Source of the DNA: Virgibacillus profundi
GTDB lineage: Bacteria; Bacillota; Bacilli; Bacillales; Amphibacillaceae
Reading direction: 5' to 3'
Length of the DNA: 64,000 nucleotides
NCBI RefSeq assembly: GCF_002287375.1
Contig: NZ_NPOA01000006.1
Location: 186,001-250,000, forward strand
Shown: piece by piece, positions 1 to 9,675 of the stretch
Layout of the letters: the number at the start of each line of letters is the position of its first letter
How positions within the stretch are numbered: position 1 is the first letter of the stretch
Program-made: the position numbers and the translations under genes
The notes under the pieces: generated by a model
What the model was told of the DNA's origin: nothing
The model's database searches: none
Seen by the model: the letters and a program-made list of their open reading frames with translations, nothing else

Positions 1-1
1 T

Positions 2-466
2 GAGTATAATGAACTGAAAGAGATGGCGAGTGTCAGTTTGGATGAAACCCGTCAGGCAGTGAAAGCATTACAAACAGAAGAACATGAAGGAATTGCAACC
101 GTCGTACATTTAATTCGTAAACTGGAAGCAGAAAGTCATATACTTGTACAGTTTACGATGAGGCAGGGGATACTGTCAGTTCCGTTGACCAATGAAAAAA
201 GTGTCGTATTGTATCGTGTGATCCAGGAAGCATTGACCAATGCAATGAGACATGCCGGTTCTAGAGAAGTACATATCATTTTAGGGAAGTCTGCAACTGG
301 AGATATTGCATTTGAAATAAAAAATTCAATTTTTAATGCGAAACCATTTACGTTTGGATTTGGGCTATCCAACATGAAGAGTCGTGTTGAGGAATTATAT
401 GGCAGTTTATCTGTGTATCAAACTGATGAACAATTTATCGTAAATGGAATAATTCCAAGTGAATAG
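2..466 (+). CDS. Sensor histidine kinase, C-terminal part (start lies left of window)
   Basis: The frame is open to the left edge, so this is the last ~155 residues of a longer protein. It carries the HATPase domain of a NarL/DesK-type (HisKA_3) kinase: an N-box (VIQEALTNAMRHA) followed by a G-box (FGFGLSNMKSRVEELYG). The dimerisation/phospho-His region is only partly present. Family knowledge: such kinases phosphorylate a LuxR-tailed response regulator, which is the next gene 12 nt downstream. The pair sits directly before an ABC-2 exporter operon, so control of that exporter is a likely role, by inference. The stimulus cannot be read because the sensor part is outside the window. Confidence 0.9.
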   Translation, partial: EYNELKEMASVSLDETRQAVKALQTEEHEGIATVVHLIRKLEAESHILVQFTMRQGILSVPLTNEKSVVLYRVIQEALTNAMRHAGSREVHIILGKSATGDIAFEIKNSIFNAKPFTFGFGLSNMKSRVEELYGSLSVYQTDEQFIVNGIIPSE

Positions 467-478
467 GGAGGCTGTAAA

Positions 479-1114
479 ATGCGTGTGTTGCTCGTAGAAG
501 ATCAAGCAATCGTAAGACAGGGACTTAAGGTTATTCTGGAGCAGGATGAAAATATTAACGTTTCGCATGAAGCAGGGAATGGCCAGGAAGCAATAGAAAT
601 AATGGAAAAGCACATGATAGATTTTATTATGATGGATGTGCGAATGCCTGTTATGAATGGAATTGAGGCAACCAGGAAAATTAAGCAAAAATGGCCGGAA
701 GTAAAGATTTTGATATTAACCACATTTAATGATGATGAGTATGCACTAGAAGCGTTAAAAGAGGGAGCAAATGGTTTTTTACTGAAAACATCTGAATCGG
801 ATAAACTAATTGATGCTGTACACAGCTGTATGAAAGGTGGTCTTACACTGCATGATGATGTAGCGGCAAAAGTGATGCCGCGTTTATTACAGCGGTCAAC
901 GAAACCGAGTCCCGACGTCTCTTTCTCCACCCGTGAACTAGCGATTACAAAGCTGGTCGGAATGGGACGCACAAACAAGGAAATTGCTGTGGAGCTCTAT
1001 TTATCTGTTGGTACAGTAAAAAATCACCTTACACAAATTTTGCAAAAGACTGGTCTTCGTGATCGTACTCAATTGGCAATATATGCTGTGAAACACGATA
1101 TAGCTGAGTTTTAA
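479..1114 (+). CDS. NarL/LuxR-family response regulator
   Basis: 211 residues, the normal length for the NarL family. The receiver domain is residues 1-120 with the acidic pocket (E7, D8), phospho-acceptor D53 in MMDVRMP, and the conserved Thr and Lys further on (LTTF; LLKT). The C-terminal LuxR-type helix-turn-helix is at ~145-205 (TNKEIAVELYLSVGTVKNHL). The start is supported by GGGAGG 8 nt upstream. It forms an operon with the preceding kinase and lies ~315 nt before an ABC exporter operon in the same direction, an arrangement seen for B. subtilis yvfTU/yvfRS. Target genes are inferred, not shown. Confidence 0.93.
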   Translation: MRVLLVEDQAIVRQGLKVILEQDENINVSHEAGNGQEAIEIMEKHMIDFIMMDVRMPVMNGIEATRKIKQKWPEVKILILTTFNDDEYALEALKEGANGFLLKTSESDKLIDAVHSCMKGGLTLHDDVAAKVMPRLLQRSTKPSPDVSFSTRELAITKLVGMGRTNKEIAVELYLSVGTVKNHLTQILQKTGLRDRTQLAIYAVKHDIAEF

Positions 1115-1228
1115 TTTTTTCGATTATATTAATACTGTCATTATTTTATGACATAAATTGTATCAGCTGCATGCAGACTTCAATTATAATTAAGATAGAT
1201 TGTAATATGAAGAAGGTGTGGCAAAGAC

Positions 1229-1258
1229 ATGTTAGATATTATATTGGATTGGCGCTGA
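1229..1258 (+). CDS. Possible 9-codon leader peptide (MLDIILDWR)
   Basis: A 9-codon reading frame with a purine-rich AAGGTG sequence ~10 nt upstream, a TGA stop, and an intrinsic terminator starting 27 nt later. The next gene is an ABC exporter ATPase. Leader ORF, terminator and drug-exporter-type genes in this order resemble translation-coupled attenuation. An ORF this short can occur by chance, so this is a hypothesis. Confidence 0.3.
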   Translation: MLDIILDWR

Positions 1259-1284
1259 GTTTTACAAAAATATTTAAATAAAGG

Positions 1285-1313
1285 AAACTCTCCACATTGT
1301 TGGGGAGTTTTTT
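1285..1313 (+). terminator. Intrinsic terminator before the ABC exporter genes
   Basis: Stem AACTCTCC/GGGGAGTT (one G-U pair) with an 8-nt loop, followed by TTTT. It lies 171 nt after the response regulator and 116 nt before the ABC ATPase start. It may end the two-component operon or act as an attenuator for the exporter. Confidence 0.75.
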
Positions 1314-1428
1314 GCTTTTATAAAGCATTTTATGACCTAAGTCACTTTAAACGATTCAATTTAGTGACTCCAGACAGTATGAAGCAGCTTTGAATAGTTG
1401 TAAACTAAATGTACAGGAGGAGATACGA

Positions 1429-2214
1429 ATGCTTGAATTAGTAGATCTGTCAAAGAAATTCAAACAAATGTATGCTGTGAAGAATTTAAATATGTTTATT
1501 GAAAAAGGGGAAATTGTTGGCTTGCTTGGACCGAATGGTGCTGGCAAATCGACAGCAATTTCTATGCTTTCATCCTTGGTTGAACCAACAAATGGGGATG
1601 GGCGCTTTAATAATATAAGTATTTTGAAAAGACCTGCACCACTTAGGAAGGTTATTGGAATGGTACCTCAGGAAATAGCATTGTATAACGATTTAACGGC
1701 AGAAGAAAACCTGAGATTTTTTGGAAGAATATACCGGTTGAAAGGTAATGTTCTTAAAAAGAAAATAGATGAAATATTAGAGTTGATCGGTTTAGCAGAC
1801 AGACGAAAAGATGTTGTAGAAAAATATTCAGGTGGGATGAAACGGCGTCTTAACATAGGGGTAGCTTTATTGCATGATCCTGAAGTAATTATCATGGATG
1901 AACCAACTGTTGGGATTGATCCCCAGTCCAGGAATTATATTTTGGAAACGGTAAAACGTTTGAATGCCGAAAAACAAATGACTGTATTGTACACGAGTCA
2001 TTATATGGAGGAAGTTGAGTTCCTGTGTGATCGTATTTATATTATGGATAAAGGAAATCTGATTGCCTCTGGAACAAAGGATGAAATTAAACGAATCCTT
2101 TCAGCAGAAAAAACCATTTCAATTAAAGCGGAGCGATTGAATTTCCTTTGCCACCATTATGGTTACTTCTTTTTCTTCCGCAATCACACGATTAACTATA
2201 GGATTCTGTTTTAA
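1429..2214 (+). CDS. ABC-2 exporter ATP-binding protein, C-terminus truncated
   Basis: 261 residues from the ATG preceded by AGGAGGAG; the in-frame ATG further upstream has no ribosome binding site. Walker A (GPNGAGKST) is at residues 34-42, then the signature YSGGMKRR and Walker B IIMDEPTVGID. The core fold is complete. The usual C-terminal ~50 residues of this exporter subfamily are missing: after KTISIKAERLN the sequence becomes an unrelated Phe/His/Asn-rich tail of ~25 residues that ends inside the next gene. This suggests a deletion joining the ATPase to the permease out of frame. Substrate unknown; linearmycin- or drug-type exporters are the closest guess. Confidence 0.85.
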   Translation: MLELVDLSKKFKQMYAVKNLNMFIEKGEIVGLLGPNGAGKSTAISMLSSLVEPTNGDGRFNNISILKRPAPLRKVIGMVPQEIALYNDLTAEENLRFFGRIYRLKGNVLKKKIDEILELIGLADRRKDVVEKYSGGMKRRLNIGVALLHDPEVIIMDEPTVGIDPQSRNYILETVKRLNAEKQMTVLYTSHYMEEVEFLCDRIYIMDKGNLIASGTKDEIKRILSAEKTISIKAERLNFLCHHYGYFFFFRNHTINYRILF

Positions 2215-3400
2215 CATATTTGTTCTAATTGCAATTCTGGGAACTGCTCTAAGTGGAATGATGAACGGTCAGAATCCGAATATAAATGTGAAGGTTACAT
2301 TTATTGAACATGGGGATGAAGCAGAACAAGTAGATCGTTTTATGAATGAAATTGAAAATGATCTGCCACAAGCTGCAGTAGAAGGTATTCAATCAGGTAT
2401 AGATGGAATGATGCCGATTAGCATATTAAAAAAAGAAGTTTTTGGCAGTGAGGATTTGAAAGAAATTGTTGAAATAAATGAGGTCCATCTGTCGGAACGC
2501 ACATCTGTGTTGGATGATAATACCTACACGACAGTAATTGAAGTTCCAGATAATTTTACGTATCAAACGTTAAAACATATGGTACTTGATCAGGATACAC
2601 AACCGACATTAAAGGTTACTCAAAATGATCAACATCAAATTGGATCAAGTATTGTATCTGATGTTTTAAATCAATTTCAGGAGCAACTTACATTGGGAAC
2701 ATTTCTTGAAAAGAATGGAATTGATCAGAATGCTATTCAATTAGATGAAGAGAGCTACGGTGAAGTAACAACAATCAACCAAAAGAAATCCGTAACATCA
2801 AAAGGTTACTATGCTGTTGGAATGGCAGTAATGAATGTTCTCTTTATTGCTTCAACAATAGGTTCAATGGCTTTTCTTGAGAAAAAGATTCATGTGTTTG
2901 ATCGTGTTATTTTAGCGAATGTATCACGGTGGGTCTATTTTACTGGTGTTTTAATTTCCGGGACAATTATTGGATTTTTCCATTTATTAATTGTTTTTGG
3001 ATTTGCATGGCTGGTATTTGGTGTATCCTGGCCGGATTTAATTGCATTCTTTACGGTTACGTTGGCATTTGCGGCTGCGGTGGGTGGAATAGCAGTATTA
3101 CTTACAGCAATAAGCTATCGATTTAATTCAGAAGTTATTACAAATTTCTTTTCAGGTATTGTTGTAACAATTATGGCGGTTTTAGGTGGAAGCTTTTTCC
3201 CGCTTGGAGATTCCTCAGCAATTATACGAACACTTGGTAATCTAACCCCAAATGGCGCAGGTATGTCAGCATACTTGACTATTTTAAGAGGTGATGGTAT
3301 TTCGCAAATTGGTAGTCATATCTTTTTCCTCATTATCTTTGCAATTGTGACAGTTATCATTGCAGCACTTAGTTTTCCTAAGAGGGGGTTGGCAAAATGA
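2159..3400 (+). CDS. ABC-2 type permease, N-terminus damaged
   Basis: 413 residues. A short hydrophobic stretch ending AILGTALSGMMNG resembles the end of TM1 in ABC-2 permeases. It is followed by a ~190-residue extracytoplasmic region and about five C-terminal membrane segments (from ~residue 220), the ABC2_membrane layout. The N-terminal cytoplasmic segment expected before TM1 is absent, the ATG has no ribosome binding site, and it lies inside the ATPase gene in another frame. I infer a deletion that removed the gene boundary; translation and function are doubtful. The 3' end overlaps the next permease gene by 4 nt. Confidence 0.75.
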   Translation: MVTSFSSAITRLTIGFCFNIFVLIAILGTALSGMMNGQNPNINVKVTFIEHGDEAEQVDRFMNEIENDLPQAAVEGIQSGIDGMMPISILKKEVFGSEDLKEIVEINEVHLSERTSVLDDNTYTTVIEVPDNFTYQTLKHMVLDQDTQPTLKVTQNDQHQIGSSIVSDVLNQFQEQLTLGTFLEKNGIDQNAIQLDEESYGEVTTINQKKSVTSKGYYAVGMAVMNVLFIASTIGSMAFLEKKIHVFDRVILANVSRWVYFTGVLISGTIIGFFHLLIVFGFAWLVFGVSWPDLIAFFTVTLAFAAAVGGIAVLLTAISYRFNSEVITNFFSGIVVTIMAVLGGSFFPLGDSSAIIRTLGNLTPNGAGMSAYLTILRGDGISQIGSHIFFLIIFAIVTVIIAALSFPKRGLAK

Positions 3401-4512
3401 GGGGAATTTTACTGGCAAAATTTAAAATGTTTATTCGGAACCCATTTACCTTCTTAATTTTTACTGGAATGTCGATTGGATTTGCTCTTTTAATAGGTGG
3501 AACTGGTGGTATGACTACGATAAATGTTCCAGTATATGCAGAGGATAATTCAGTCGATGATTCCATTATTGGAGATATGTTAGACGAAGCTGATGCATAT
3601 TCTTTTAACTGGATATCTGAAGAAGAAATGACTGAACAGGTTTCAAATGGAAAAGCAGAGGTTGGGGTTCTACTTCAAGAAGATGACTTTCAGCTATTAG
3701 TTGGCGTAGACTCACCAAATGCAGCTATGATTGAAAATACAATCCGAAGGGCATACGTGAAAAAACAGCAGCAGGAACAAATCCTGGAAGCTGCAAATCC
3801 CACAACTGAAGCTGAAGAGAAAACAGTATTGGAAGAATTACAGTCATCCATGGAGTCACCGGTTTTCAATATAAATACAGAAAGTTTTAGTAGTACGGAC
3901 GCTGTTGTTTATGATAATACATTCCATTCTCTGTTTGGATTTACCTTATTCTTTGTAATTTACACGATTGCATATAATGTATTACCAATATTAATTGATA
4001 AAAAGGATGGAATTTGGGATCGGATAATTCTATCACCTGTTAAAAAATGGGAAATGTATGTGGCAAATTTAGTCTATAGTTTTTTTGAAGGCTATTTACA
4101 AGTATTGATTATTTTTCTTATTTTCCGCTATTGGGTCGGCGTAGATTTCAATGGCAGATTCATTGAAACACTGCTATTACTTATTCCGTATGTGTTTGCA
4201 ATTGTAGCTTTATCCATTTTACTAACAGCATTAATGAAAAATGCACAACAGTTTAATGCAGTTATACCAATTGTTGCGGTTAGTATGGCTATGATTGGTG
4301 GAGCTTATTGGCCGATAGAGATAGTAGAATCGAAAATCTTACTCGCTTTGTCAAAAATTAATCCATTAACCTATGGCATGGAAGTTTTGAATGGCGTAGC
4401 TGTATACAGTTATCCACTTAAAGAATTACTTTATCCGATAAGTATATTGCTGCTGATGGGTGTAGTGATGATCGGTGTAGGAATTCATTTAATGGAAAGA
4501 AGACATGTGTAA
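3397..4512 (+). CDS. ABC-2 type permease, second subunit
   Basis: 371 residues. One N-terminal TM (NPFTFLIFTGMSIGFALLIGG), a ~150-residue extracytoplasmic domain, then about five TMs from ~residue 185. This is the same architecture as the preceding permease, so the two would form a heterodimeric export channel. Start ATG overlaps the stop of the previous gene (ATGA), indicating translational coupling. This gene looks intact, unlike its partner. Ends 50 nt before a strong terminator. Confidence 0.85.
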   Translation: MRGILLAKFKMFIRNPFTFLIFTGMSIGFALLIGGTGGMTTINVPVYAEDNSVDDSIIGDMLDEADAYSFNWISEEEMTEQVSNGKAEVGVLLQEDDFQLLVGVDSPNAAMIENTIRRAYVKKQQQEQILEAANPTTEAEEKTVLEELQSSMESPVFNINTESFSSTDAVVYDNTFHSLFGFTLFFVIYTIAYNVLPILIDKKDGIWDRIILSPVKKWEMYVANLVYSFFEGYLQVLIIFLIFRYWVGVDFNGRFIETLLLLIPYVFAIVALSILLTALMKNAQQFNAVIPIVAVSMAMIGGAYWPIEIVESKILLALSKINPLTYGMEVLNGVAVYSYPLKELLYPISILLLMGVVMIGVGIHLMERRHV

Positions 4513-4563
4513 AGTTGATAAATGGATTGACCATTTTGTGTGGCTGGTTCAGTTTAAGAAAAG

Positions 4564-4596
4564 AAAAACGCTCAGAATTTCATCTGAGTGTTTTTT
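4564..4596 (+). terminator. Intrinsic terminator of the ABC-2 operon
   Basis: Stem ACGCTCAGA/TCTGAGTGT with a 6-nt loop and a T6 tail. Confidence 0.88.
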
Positions 4597-4683
4597 ACAC
4601 TTCAATTCCCTTTCCAATTCCCAACCTATTCCAGTATAATTAATTTATATACTTTTTATAAAATTGGAATTAGGAGGAATTGT

Positions 4684-6078
4684 ATGCTTAATAAGGCATT
4701 GATTGAAAATGTACTATCTGCTGCACTTACGACAGGCGGAGATTTTTCTGAAGTATTTGTAGAAGATCGCTATACGAATAACATGCACCATCAAGCCGGG
4801 AAACTGGAAAAGAGTCTTTCTGGACGGGATTTCGGTGTCGGGATCCGCATTTTTAAAGGACTTCAAAGTGTATATGCATACACAAATGAATTTTCTGAGG
4901 AAGGTCTTCTAAAAGCAGCAAAAAAAGCAGCAGAAGCACTTCAAGGAGCCAAAAGCGAAGAAAATATTATATTGCCAATGGAGAAAGAAATAATCCAAAC
5001 GGCTCATCCAATCCAATTTATGCCAAATAGTGTGGAGAAAAGTCGCAAATTAGCTGTCTTAAGAAATGCCAATGATATTGTAACCAATTATGATCCATCG
5101 ATTTCCCAGGCAATTGTTAGGTTAGTGGATGAAGAACAAAATGTATTAATCGCAAATTCAGAAGGAACATTTGTAGAAGATAAGCGAGTTAGAAACAGGT
5201 TAGCCATTGCAGCCATCGCAACGGATGGAACTGACATGCAGATGGGCTTTTACGGACCTGGTGCACTTCAAGGGTTCGAATTTATCGAAGGATTAGATCT
5301 TAATCATTATGCAAAAGAAGCAGCGCGTATCGCTGTTACCATGCTCCATGCAGATCCTGCTCCAAGCGGTAAATTTCCGGTAATTATTGATAATGAATTT
5401 GGCGGGGTCATTTTCCACGAAGCATGTGGTCATGGATTAGAAGCAGCTGCTGTCGCGAAAAATAACTCTGTTTTTGCCAATAAAGTTGGCGAAAAAGTAG
5501 CATCAGACCTTGTTACATATATCGATGACGGGACGATTACCAATGAATGGGGATCTATCAACATAGACGATGAAGGAGAAAAGGCGCGAAAAAATGTATT
5601 AATTGAAAATGGAATTTTAAAGGGATATATGATTGATAAGTTCAATGGCAGAAGAATGGGAGCCGAATCCACTGGTTCAGGACGAAGAGAATCCTATAAA
5701 TTCGCACCAACTTCCCGGATGACAAATACGTATGTTGCACCAGGGAAATCAACACCTGAAGAAATTATCGCAAATACCGAATATGGAATCTATGCCAAAT
5801 ATATGGATGGTGGTTCAGTAAACCCTTCAACCGGTGATTATAATTTTGCTATAAACGAAGCATATTTAGTGAAAGATGGAAAAATCGACAAGCCAATAAA
5901 GGGAGCAACGTTAGTAGGAAACGGCGCAAAAACTATTCAAAAGGTAGATATGGTCGGAAATAATCTTGGACATGGTGCAGGTATGTGTGGTGCCTCCAGT
6001 GGCAGCATTCCAGTAAACGTTGGTCAGCCAATGCTGCGTGTGAGTGAGATTACAGTCGGTGGAAGGGAGACAAAATAA
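4684..6078 (+). CDS. tldD: TldD family metalloprotease subunit
   Basis: 464 residues from the ATG preceded by TTAGGAGGAATTGT. The frame is open for 96 nt upstream, but those codons run through the previous terminator. The zinc motif HEACGH (H245, E246, H250) matches the HExxxH site of TldD. Family knowledge: TldD and TldE form a heterodimeric protease that degrades unfolded peptides and matures some antitoxins and RiPP peptides. tldE follows immediately: the stop TAA at 6076-6078 is followed directly by its ATG, so the two are coupled. A possible -10 TATAAT lies at 4635-4640. Confidence 0.93.
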   Translation: MLNKALIENVLSAALTTGGDFSEVFVEDRYTNNMHHQAGKLEKSLSGRDFGVGIRIFKGLQSVYAYTNEFSEEGLLKAAKKAAEALQGAKSEENIILPMEKEIIQTAHPIQFMPNSVEKSRKLAVLRNANDIVTNYDPSISQAIVRLVDEEQNVLIANSEGTFVEDKRVRNRLAIAAIATDGTDMQMGFYGPGALQGFEFIEGLDLNHYAKEAARIAVTMLHADPAPSGKFPVIIDNEFGGVIFHEACGHGLEAAAVAKNNSVFANKVGEKVASDLVTYIDDGTITNEWGSINIDDEGEKARKNVLIENGILKGYMIDKFNGRRMGAESTGSGRRESYKFAPTSRMTNTYVAPGKSTPEEIIANTEYGIYAKYMDGGSVNPSTGDYNFAINEAYLVKDGKIDKPIKGATLVGNGAKTIQKVDMVGNNLGHGAGMCGASSGSIPVNVGQPMLRVSEITVGGRETK

Positions 6079-7434
6079 ATGGAATTAACAACATTTCGTA
6101 ATCAACTGTTTACAGAAGGGGAAAAATTAGGACTAACAGATATAGAGCTTTATTATGAAAAGCAGGAAAGCTTCTCTTGTCAAATCTTTAAAGGTGAAAT
6201 AGATGGCTATGAATCATCCACCGTTAATGGTATTTCCGTTCGGGGACTTTATAATGGCCAGATGGGTTATGCCTATACAGAGAAACTAGACGAGGAATCA
6301 ATTCTATTTTTACTTGAAAGTATCAGGGAAAATGCACCCTTAATAGAAGATGAGCCTGAAGAAATGTTTACAGGTGAAGACGCAAATTATCAGGAAGTAG
6401 ATTATTACTCTACCAATCTTCAAGCTGTGACAGTGGAGGATAAAATAGCGTTCTTAAAAGAAGTGGAGAAGAAAATTTATGCATACGATTCACGGGTTGT
6501 CCAAACGGATTATGCAACCATCCAGGATCAATCCATTGAAAAGGAATTATTCAATAATAAAGGACTCTTCTTGAGCGATCGAAATAATTTCCTGAACGTT
6601 ATCATTTCTGTCGTCGTCAAAGAGGGCGAGGAAATCAAGTCTGATATGTATTTTAAAATAACAAAGGACTTTGCTTCGCTTGATGCAGATGAAATCGCAA
6701 AAAAAGCAGTTGAAAAAAGCTTAAGCTATCTGGGAGAGCAAGCTTATCCTGACAAAAATTACCCAGTCATTCTCAAGAACAGTGCTGCAGCAGCACTCAT
6801 TACGACCTTTGCATCATCCTTTTCTGCTGAAGCCGTTCAAAAGGGACAATCACAACTAAAAGGGAAACTGGATGAAAAAGTTGCATCGGAACATGTAACC
6901 TTATTGGATGATCCATTTTTGCCTGAAGGAACCCGAAGTGGAACGTTTGATTCAGAGGGAGTTCCAACAGGACAGCTAAACGTGGTGGAAAATGGGAAAC
7001 TAAAATCCTATTTCTATAATTTAAAAACAGCAAAAAAAGATGGTGTTTCTTCTACAGGACACGGACATAAACCATCCTATAAAGAAACAATCGGTGTCAG
7101 TCCATCTAATTTTTATGTTGTTCCTAGTGAGAAAACCTATATGGAGCTATATGAAAAGCTCGAGGAAGGAATTATCATTACTGATTTAGCTGGACTGCAT
7201 TCTGGCGCTAATCCAATATCTGGTGATTTTTCACTTGCAGCTAATGGATTTTATGTAAAGAATGGCAAAATCGTTGGACCAACCACCCTCATGACGGTTG
7301 CTGGCAACTTTTTTGAAGTCCTGCAAGAGATCGAACAAGTTGGTTCAGACCTTGAATTTTCACCAATGGGCGGATCTGGATATATTGGATCTCCATCACT
7401 TAAGCTTAAGGGATTGGCAGTAACCTTTGATTAG
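6079..7434 (+). CDS. tldE: TldE/PmbA family subunit
   Basis: 451 residues, the typical PmbA/TldE length. It shares the TldD fold but lacks the HExxxH metal site, as expected for the non-catalytic partner (conserved C-terminal features such as GHKPSYKE and SGANPISGDFS are present). The start follows the tldD stop directly, with GGAAGGGAG inside the end of tldD as ribosome binding site. Likely forms the TldD/E cage with its neighbour. Confidence 0.92.
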   Translation: MELTTFRNQLFTEGEKLGLTDIELYYEKQESFSCQIFKGEIDGYESSTVNGISVRGLYNGQMGYAYTEKLDEESILFLLESIRENAPLIEDEPEEMFTGEDANYQEVDYYSTNLQAVTVEDKIAFLKEVEKKIYAYDSRVVQTDYATIQDQSIEKELFNNKGLFLSDRNNFLNVIISVVVKEGEEIKSDMYFKITKDFASLDADEIAKKAVEKSLSYLGEQAYPDKNYPVILKNSAAAALITTFASSFSAEAVQKGQSQLKGKLDEKVASEHVTLLDDPFLPEGTRSGTFDSEGVPTGQLNVVENGKLKSYFYNLKTAKKDGVSSTGHGHKPSYKETIGVSPSNFYVVPSEKTYMELYEKLEEGIIITDLAGLHSGANPISGDFSLAANGFYVKNGKIVGPTTLMTVAGNFFEVLQEIEQVGSDLEFSPMGGSGYIGSPSLKLKGLAVTFD

Positions 7435-7436
7435 GG

Positions 7437-7478
7437 AAATGGGAAGCATGGAGATCGTTCCCATGCTTCCCATTTTTT
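7437..7478 (+). terminator. Intrinsic terminator after tldE
   Basis: Perfect 15-bp stem (7437-7451 with 7461-7475), 9-nt loop, T-rich tail. Confidence 0.92.
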
Positions 7479-7724
7479 CGAAGCGATACAATTTACAAGA
7501 GGTAGATTAGAATAGTGATTTAATCTATCTCTGTGTTTTGCCGTTTTTAAATCTTGATATATCTTATTCTTTTTTAACCGTGATCAAACCAATTTCGTCC
7601 TTGCTTCTTTATTTATCATCTTTAATAACTCTGCAATGTTGCTGGAAAAGGGGAGGGTATGCCTTTGTTCAAGTAATGGTTACTTTAAGTACGTTTCTAC
7701 ACAAACTATATATGATCGTTCCTA

Positions 7725-8501
7725 CTATTTTACCGCTTTCCAAATTGTCCATCTATCTTTTTCAATTATATTAGTATTTGTTGATAACGATTTGTCTATA
7801 TGACTTATTAGTAATTTCAATTCTTCATCATTTAATTCATGTAATATACTTCTTCCAGTTCTTTCACTTAAATCCTTTAGTAGTTGGTCTTTATCACTGT
7901 AAACTTTTCTTGTTTCCCACAATTTTACTTCTTCTATAGACTTGAACCCAGCTTCCTGTAGGGAGTCAATTACATATTTACTATTGTATCTGCGTTTGGT
8001 CTCCATTTCACTTAATCTTGGAAAGAGTTCAGAGAAATACCCTCTAATATGATTATCATTACCTTCTAATAAGCAATCTTCAGGAGTACGGTCTTGTATA
8101 ATATAAAATCCTTCGTTCTTCAATACTCTATAGCCTTCTTTGAAACAGGCTTTTAGATCTTCAATGTGATGAATCAATGCTCTTTCAAGTAGCAAATTAA
8201 AACTATTACTATCTAAACCTGTTTCAAGAGCATTTCCATGTTTAAAGATAATATTTTCATGTTTTTTACAATTAGCTCTAGCACCTTCAAGAATGGCTTC
8301 TGAAAAATCAATACCAGTAACAAAACTCACACCTATGTCCGATAGAGCGTTAGAATAGATTCCTCCACCACAACCAACATCTAAAGCGTTAGAAACATTT
8401 TCGATTGGTACAAGTTTTTTAATTTTTTCAATCCACGACTTGTCAGCAGTCCGAGTTGTATAAGTAGATTGATTTTTTTTGTTATGAAAATCGATACTCA
8501 T
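7725..8501 (-). CDS. Class I SAM-dependent methyltransferase
   Basis: 258 residues. Motif I (LDVGCGGGIYSNAL) and the following acidic residue (VTGIDFS) identify a Rossmann-type methyltransferase. The N-terminus (DFHNKKNQSTYTTRTADKSW) resembles the YcgJ/UbiE-like group of small-molecule methyltransferases. It stands alone between convergent tldE and a co-directional AraC-type regulator, so neighbours give no substrate. Between its end and the tldE terminator are ~245 nt with no convincing gene. Confidence 0.85.
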   Translation of the reverse strand: MSIDFHNKKNQSTYTTRTADKSWIEKIKKLVPIENVSNALDVGCGGGIYSNALSDIGVSFVTGIDFSEAILEGARANCKKHENIIFKHGNALETGLDSNSFNLLLERALIHHIEDLKACFKEGYRVLKNEGFYIIQDRTPEDCLLEGNDNHIRGYFSELFPRLSEMETKRRYNSKYVIDSLQEAGFKSIEEVKLWETRKVYSDKDQLLKDLSERTGRSILHELNDEELKLLISHIDKSLSTNTNIIEKDRWTIWKAVK

Positions 8502-8751
8502 TTTGCATACCTCATCTCAGGCTTTTTGTATTACCCTACTAATCTTAACTCATAATACAAATAACTTAAAATACTAACATTTTATATAAACCGATAAGTT
8601 TTTCTTATTACTTTAGTTTACCCTAAATCTAACTCTGCCCCCTTTAAGTTAACACACCAATGCTAAGGCACAATATACAATTTCTTATTCTACGAAACTC
8701 CTTTTTTTAGGATCGGAGATTGTTGAAGTGTATACTCACAATCATTCCATC

Positions 8752-8785
8752 TGTTAAGAAAAAAAAGAGCTGCTAAAACAGCTCA
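8752..8785 (-). terminator. Intrinsic terminator after the AraC-type gene
   Basis: Stem GAGCTG/CAGCTC with a 6-nt loop; on the minus strand it is followed by eight T residues. Confidence 0.88.
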
Positions 8786-8802
8786 GTGACCAAAAATGTA
8801 AT

Positions 8803-9675
8803 TTATTTTTTTGAAACTGGAATCCAAATTTCGCTTTTCACAGTTGACGAAGTTAAGTCTTTGGTCTTAATCGACAAGATTTCGGGTCCTTCTGTTACTT
8901 GATAATTGGAAGATGGAAACCACTCAGAATAAATCCTTCCCCAAGTTTCCTGTAACGTACTAGGAAAAGGTCCCGTTGATTCAAATATCGCCCATGTTAA
9001 GGCGGGAACTTCAAGTTTTGAAAAGTTTTCAGGGCATCCTTGGATTGTTGCCACTCCTATATACTGATCAAGCTCTCCCTTTTCTTCCATGCGCCCTTCA
9101 GAAAAATTTGTAGATGCTTGAATCATCCCTATAGGTTCCACATTAGAGAGTTTTTTTAATTGATCTATTTTTTCCATAGTCAAAGATTTCCACATTGCTG
9201 AAATTTCTGGGTTTTCTCCTTCAAACATAATTGGAACTCTTTTCATGAGACCAACTATGTTAAATGCCTCTCTTTGTTCAATTCGGTAATTCATTTCATT
9301 TCCCCCTCTAATTGATAATTGAAAGGTCATTAGTGGATAGGCTTTTAATTGATGTCCATTGTTTCTTGCTTCTGATGGTGTTATACCATGTAAATTTTGA
9401 AAAGCTCTAGTAAAAGAGTCCGGTGAGTTGTATCCATATTTAATCGCAACATCGATTACTTTGTTGTTACTATTATTAAGCTCTAATGCCGCCAAACTAA
9501 GTCGTCTACGACGGATGTATGCTGATAATGTAATACCTGCAAGGAAAGAAAACATCCTTTTAAAATGATATTCCGAACAATGGGCTAATCTTGCCACCGC
9601 CTTGAAGTCTATTTCGTCAGTTAGGTTTTCCTCGATATACTTTATTGCATCATTCATGTTCTTAAGCGAATCCAC
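8803..9675 (-). CDS. AraC-family regulator with GyrI-like effector domain
   Basis: 290 residues from a GTG start. GAAGGAGG sits 8 nt before this GTG on the minus strand, while the in-frame ATG 48 nt further up has no such site, so I use the GTG. Residues ~1-105 hold two AraC helix-turn-helix motifs ([17 protein letters not shown] and [18 protein letters not shown]). Residues ~130-290 form an AraC_E_bind/GyrI-like domain, which in relatives binds small hydrophobic drugs. Likely a drug- or metabolite-responsive activator. No obvious target adjoins it. Confidence 0.88.
   Translation of the reverse strand: MDSLKNMNDAIKYIEENLTDEIDFKAVARLAHCSEYHFKRMFSFLAGITLSAYIRRRRLSLAALELNNSNNKVIDVAIKYGYNSPDSFTRAFQNLHGITPSEARNNGHQLKAYPLMTFQLSIRGGNEMNYRIEQREAFNIVGLMKRVPIMFEGENPEISAMWKSLTMEKIDQLKKLSNVEPIGMIQASTNFSEGRMEEKGELDQYIGVATIQGCPENFSKLEVPALTWAIFESTGPFPSTLQETWGRIYSEWFPSSNYQVTEGPEILSIKTKDLTSSTVKSEIWIPVSKK

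Noticed and set aside
7538-7774. 78-codon plus-strand ORF after tldE
   Set aside because: No ribosome binding site, Leu/Ser-rich low-information sequence, and its end overlaps the methyltransferase gene on the other strand.
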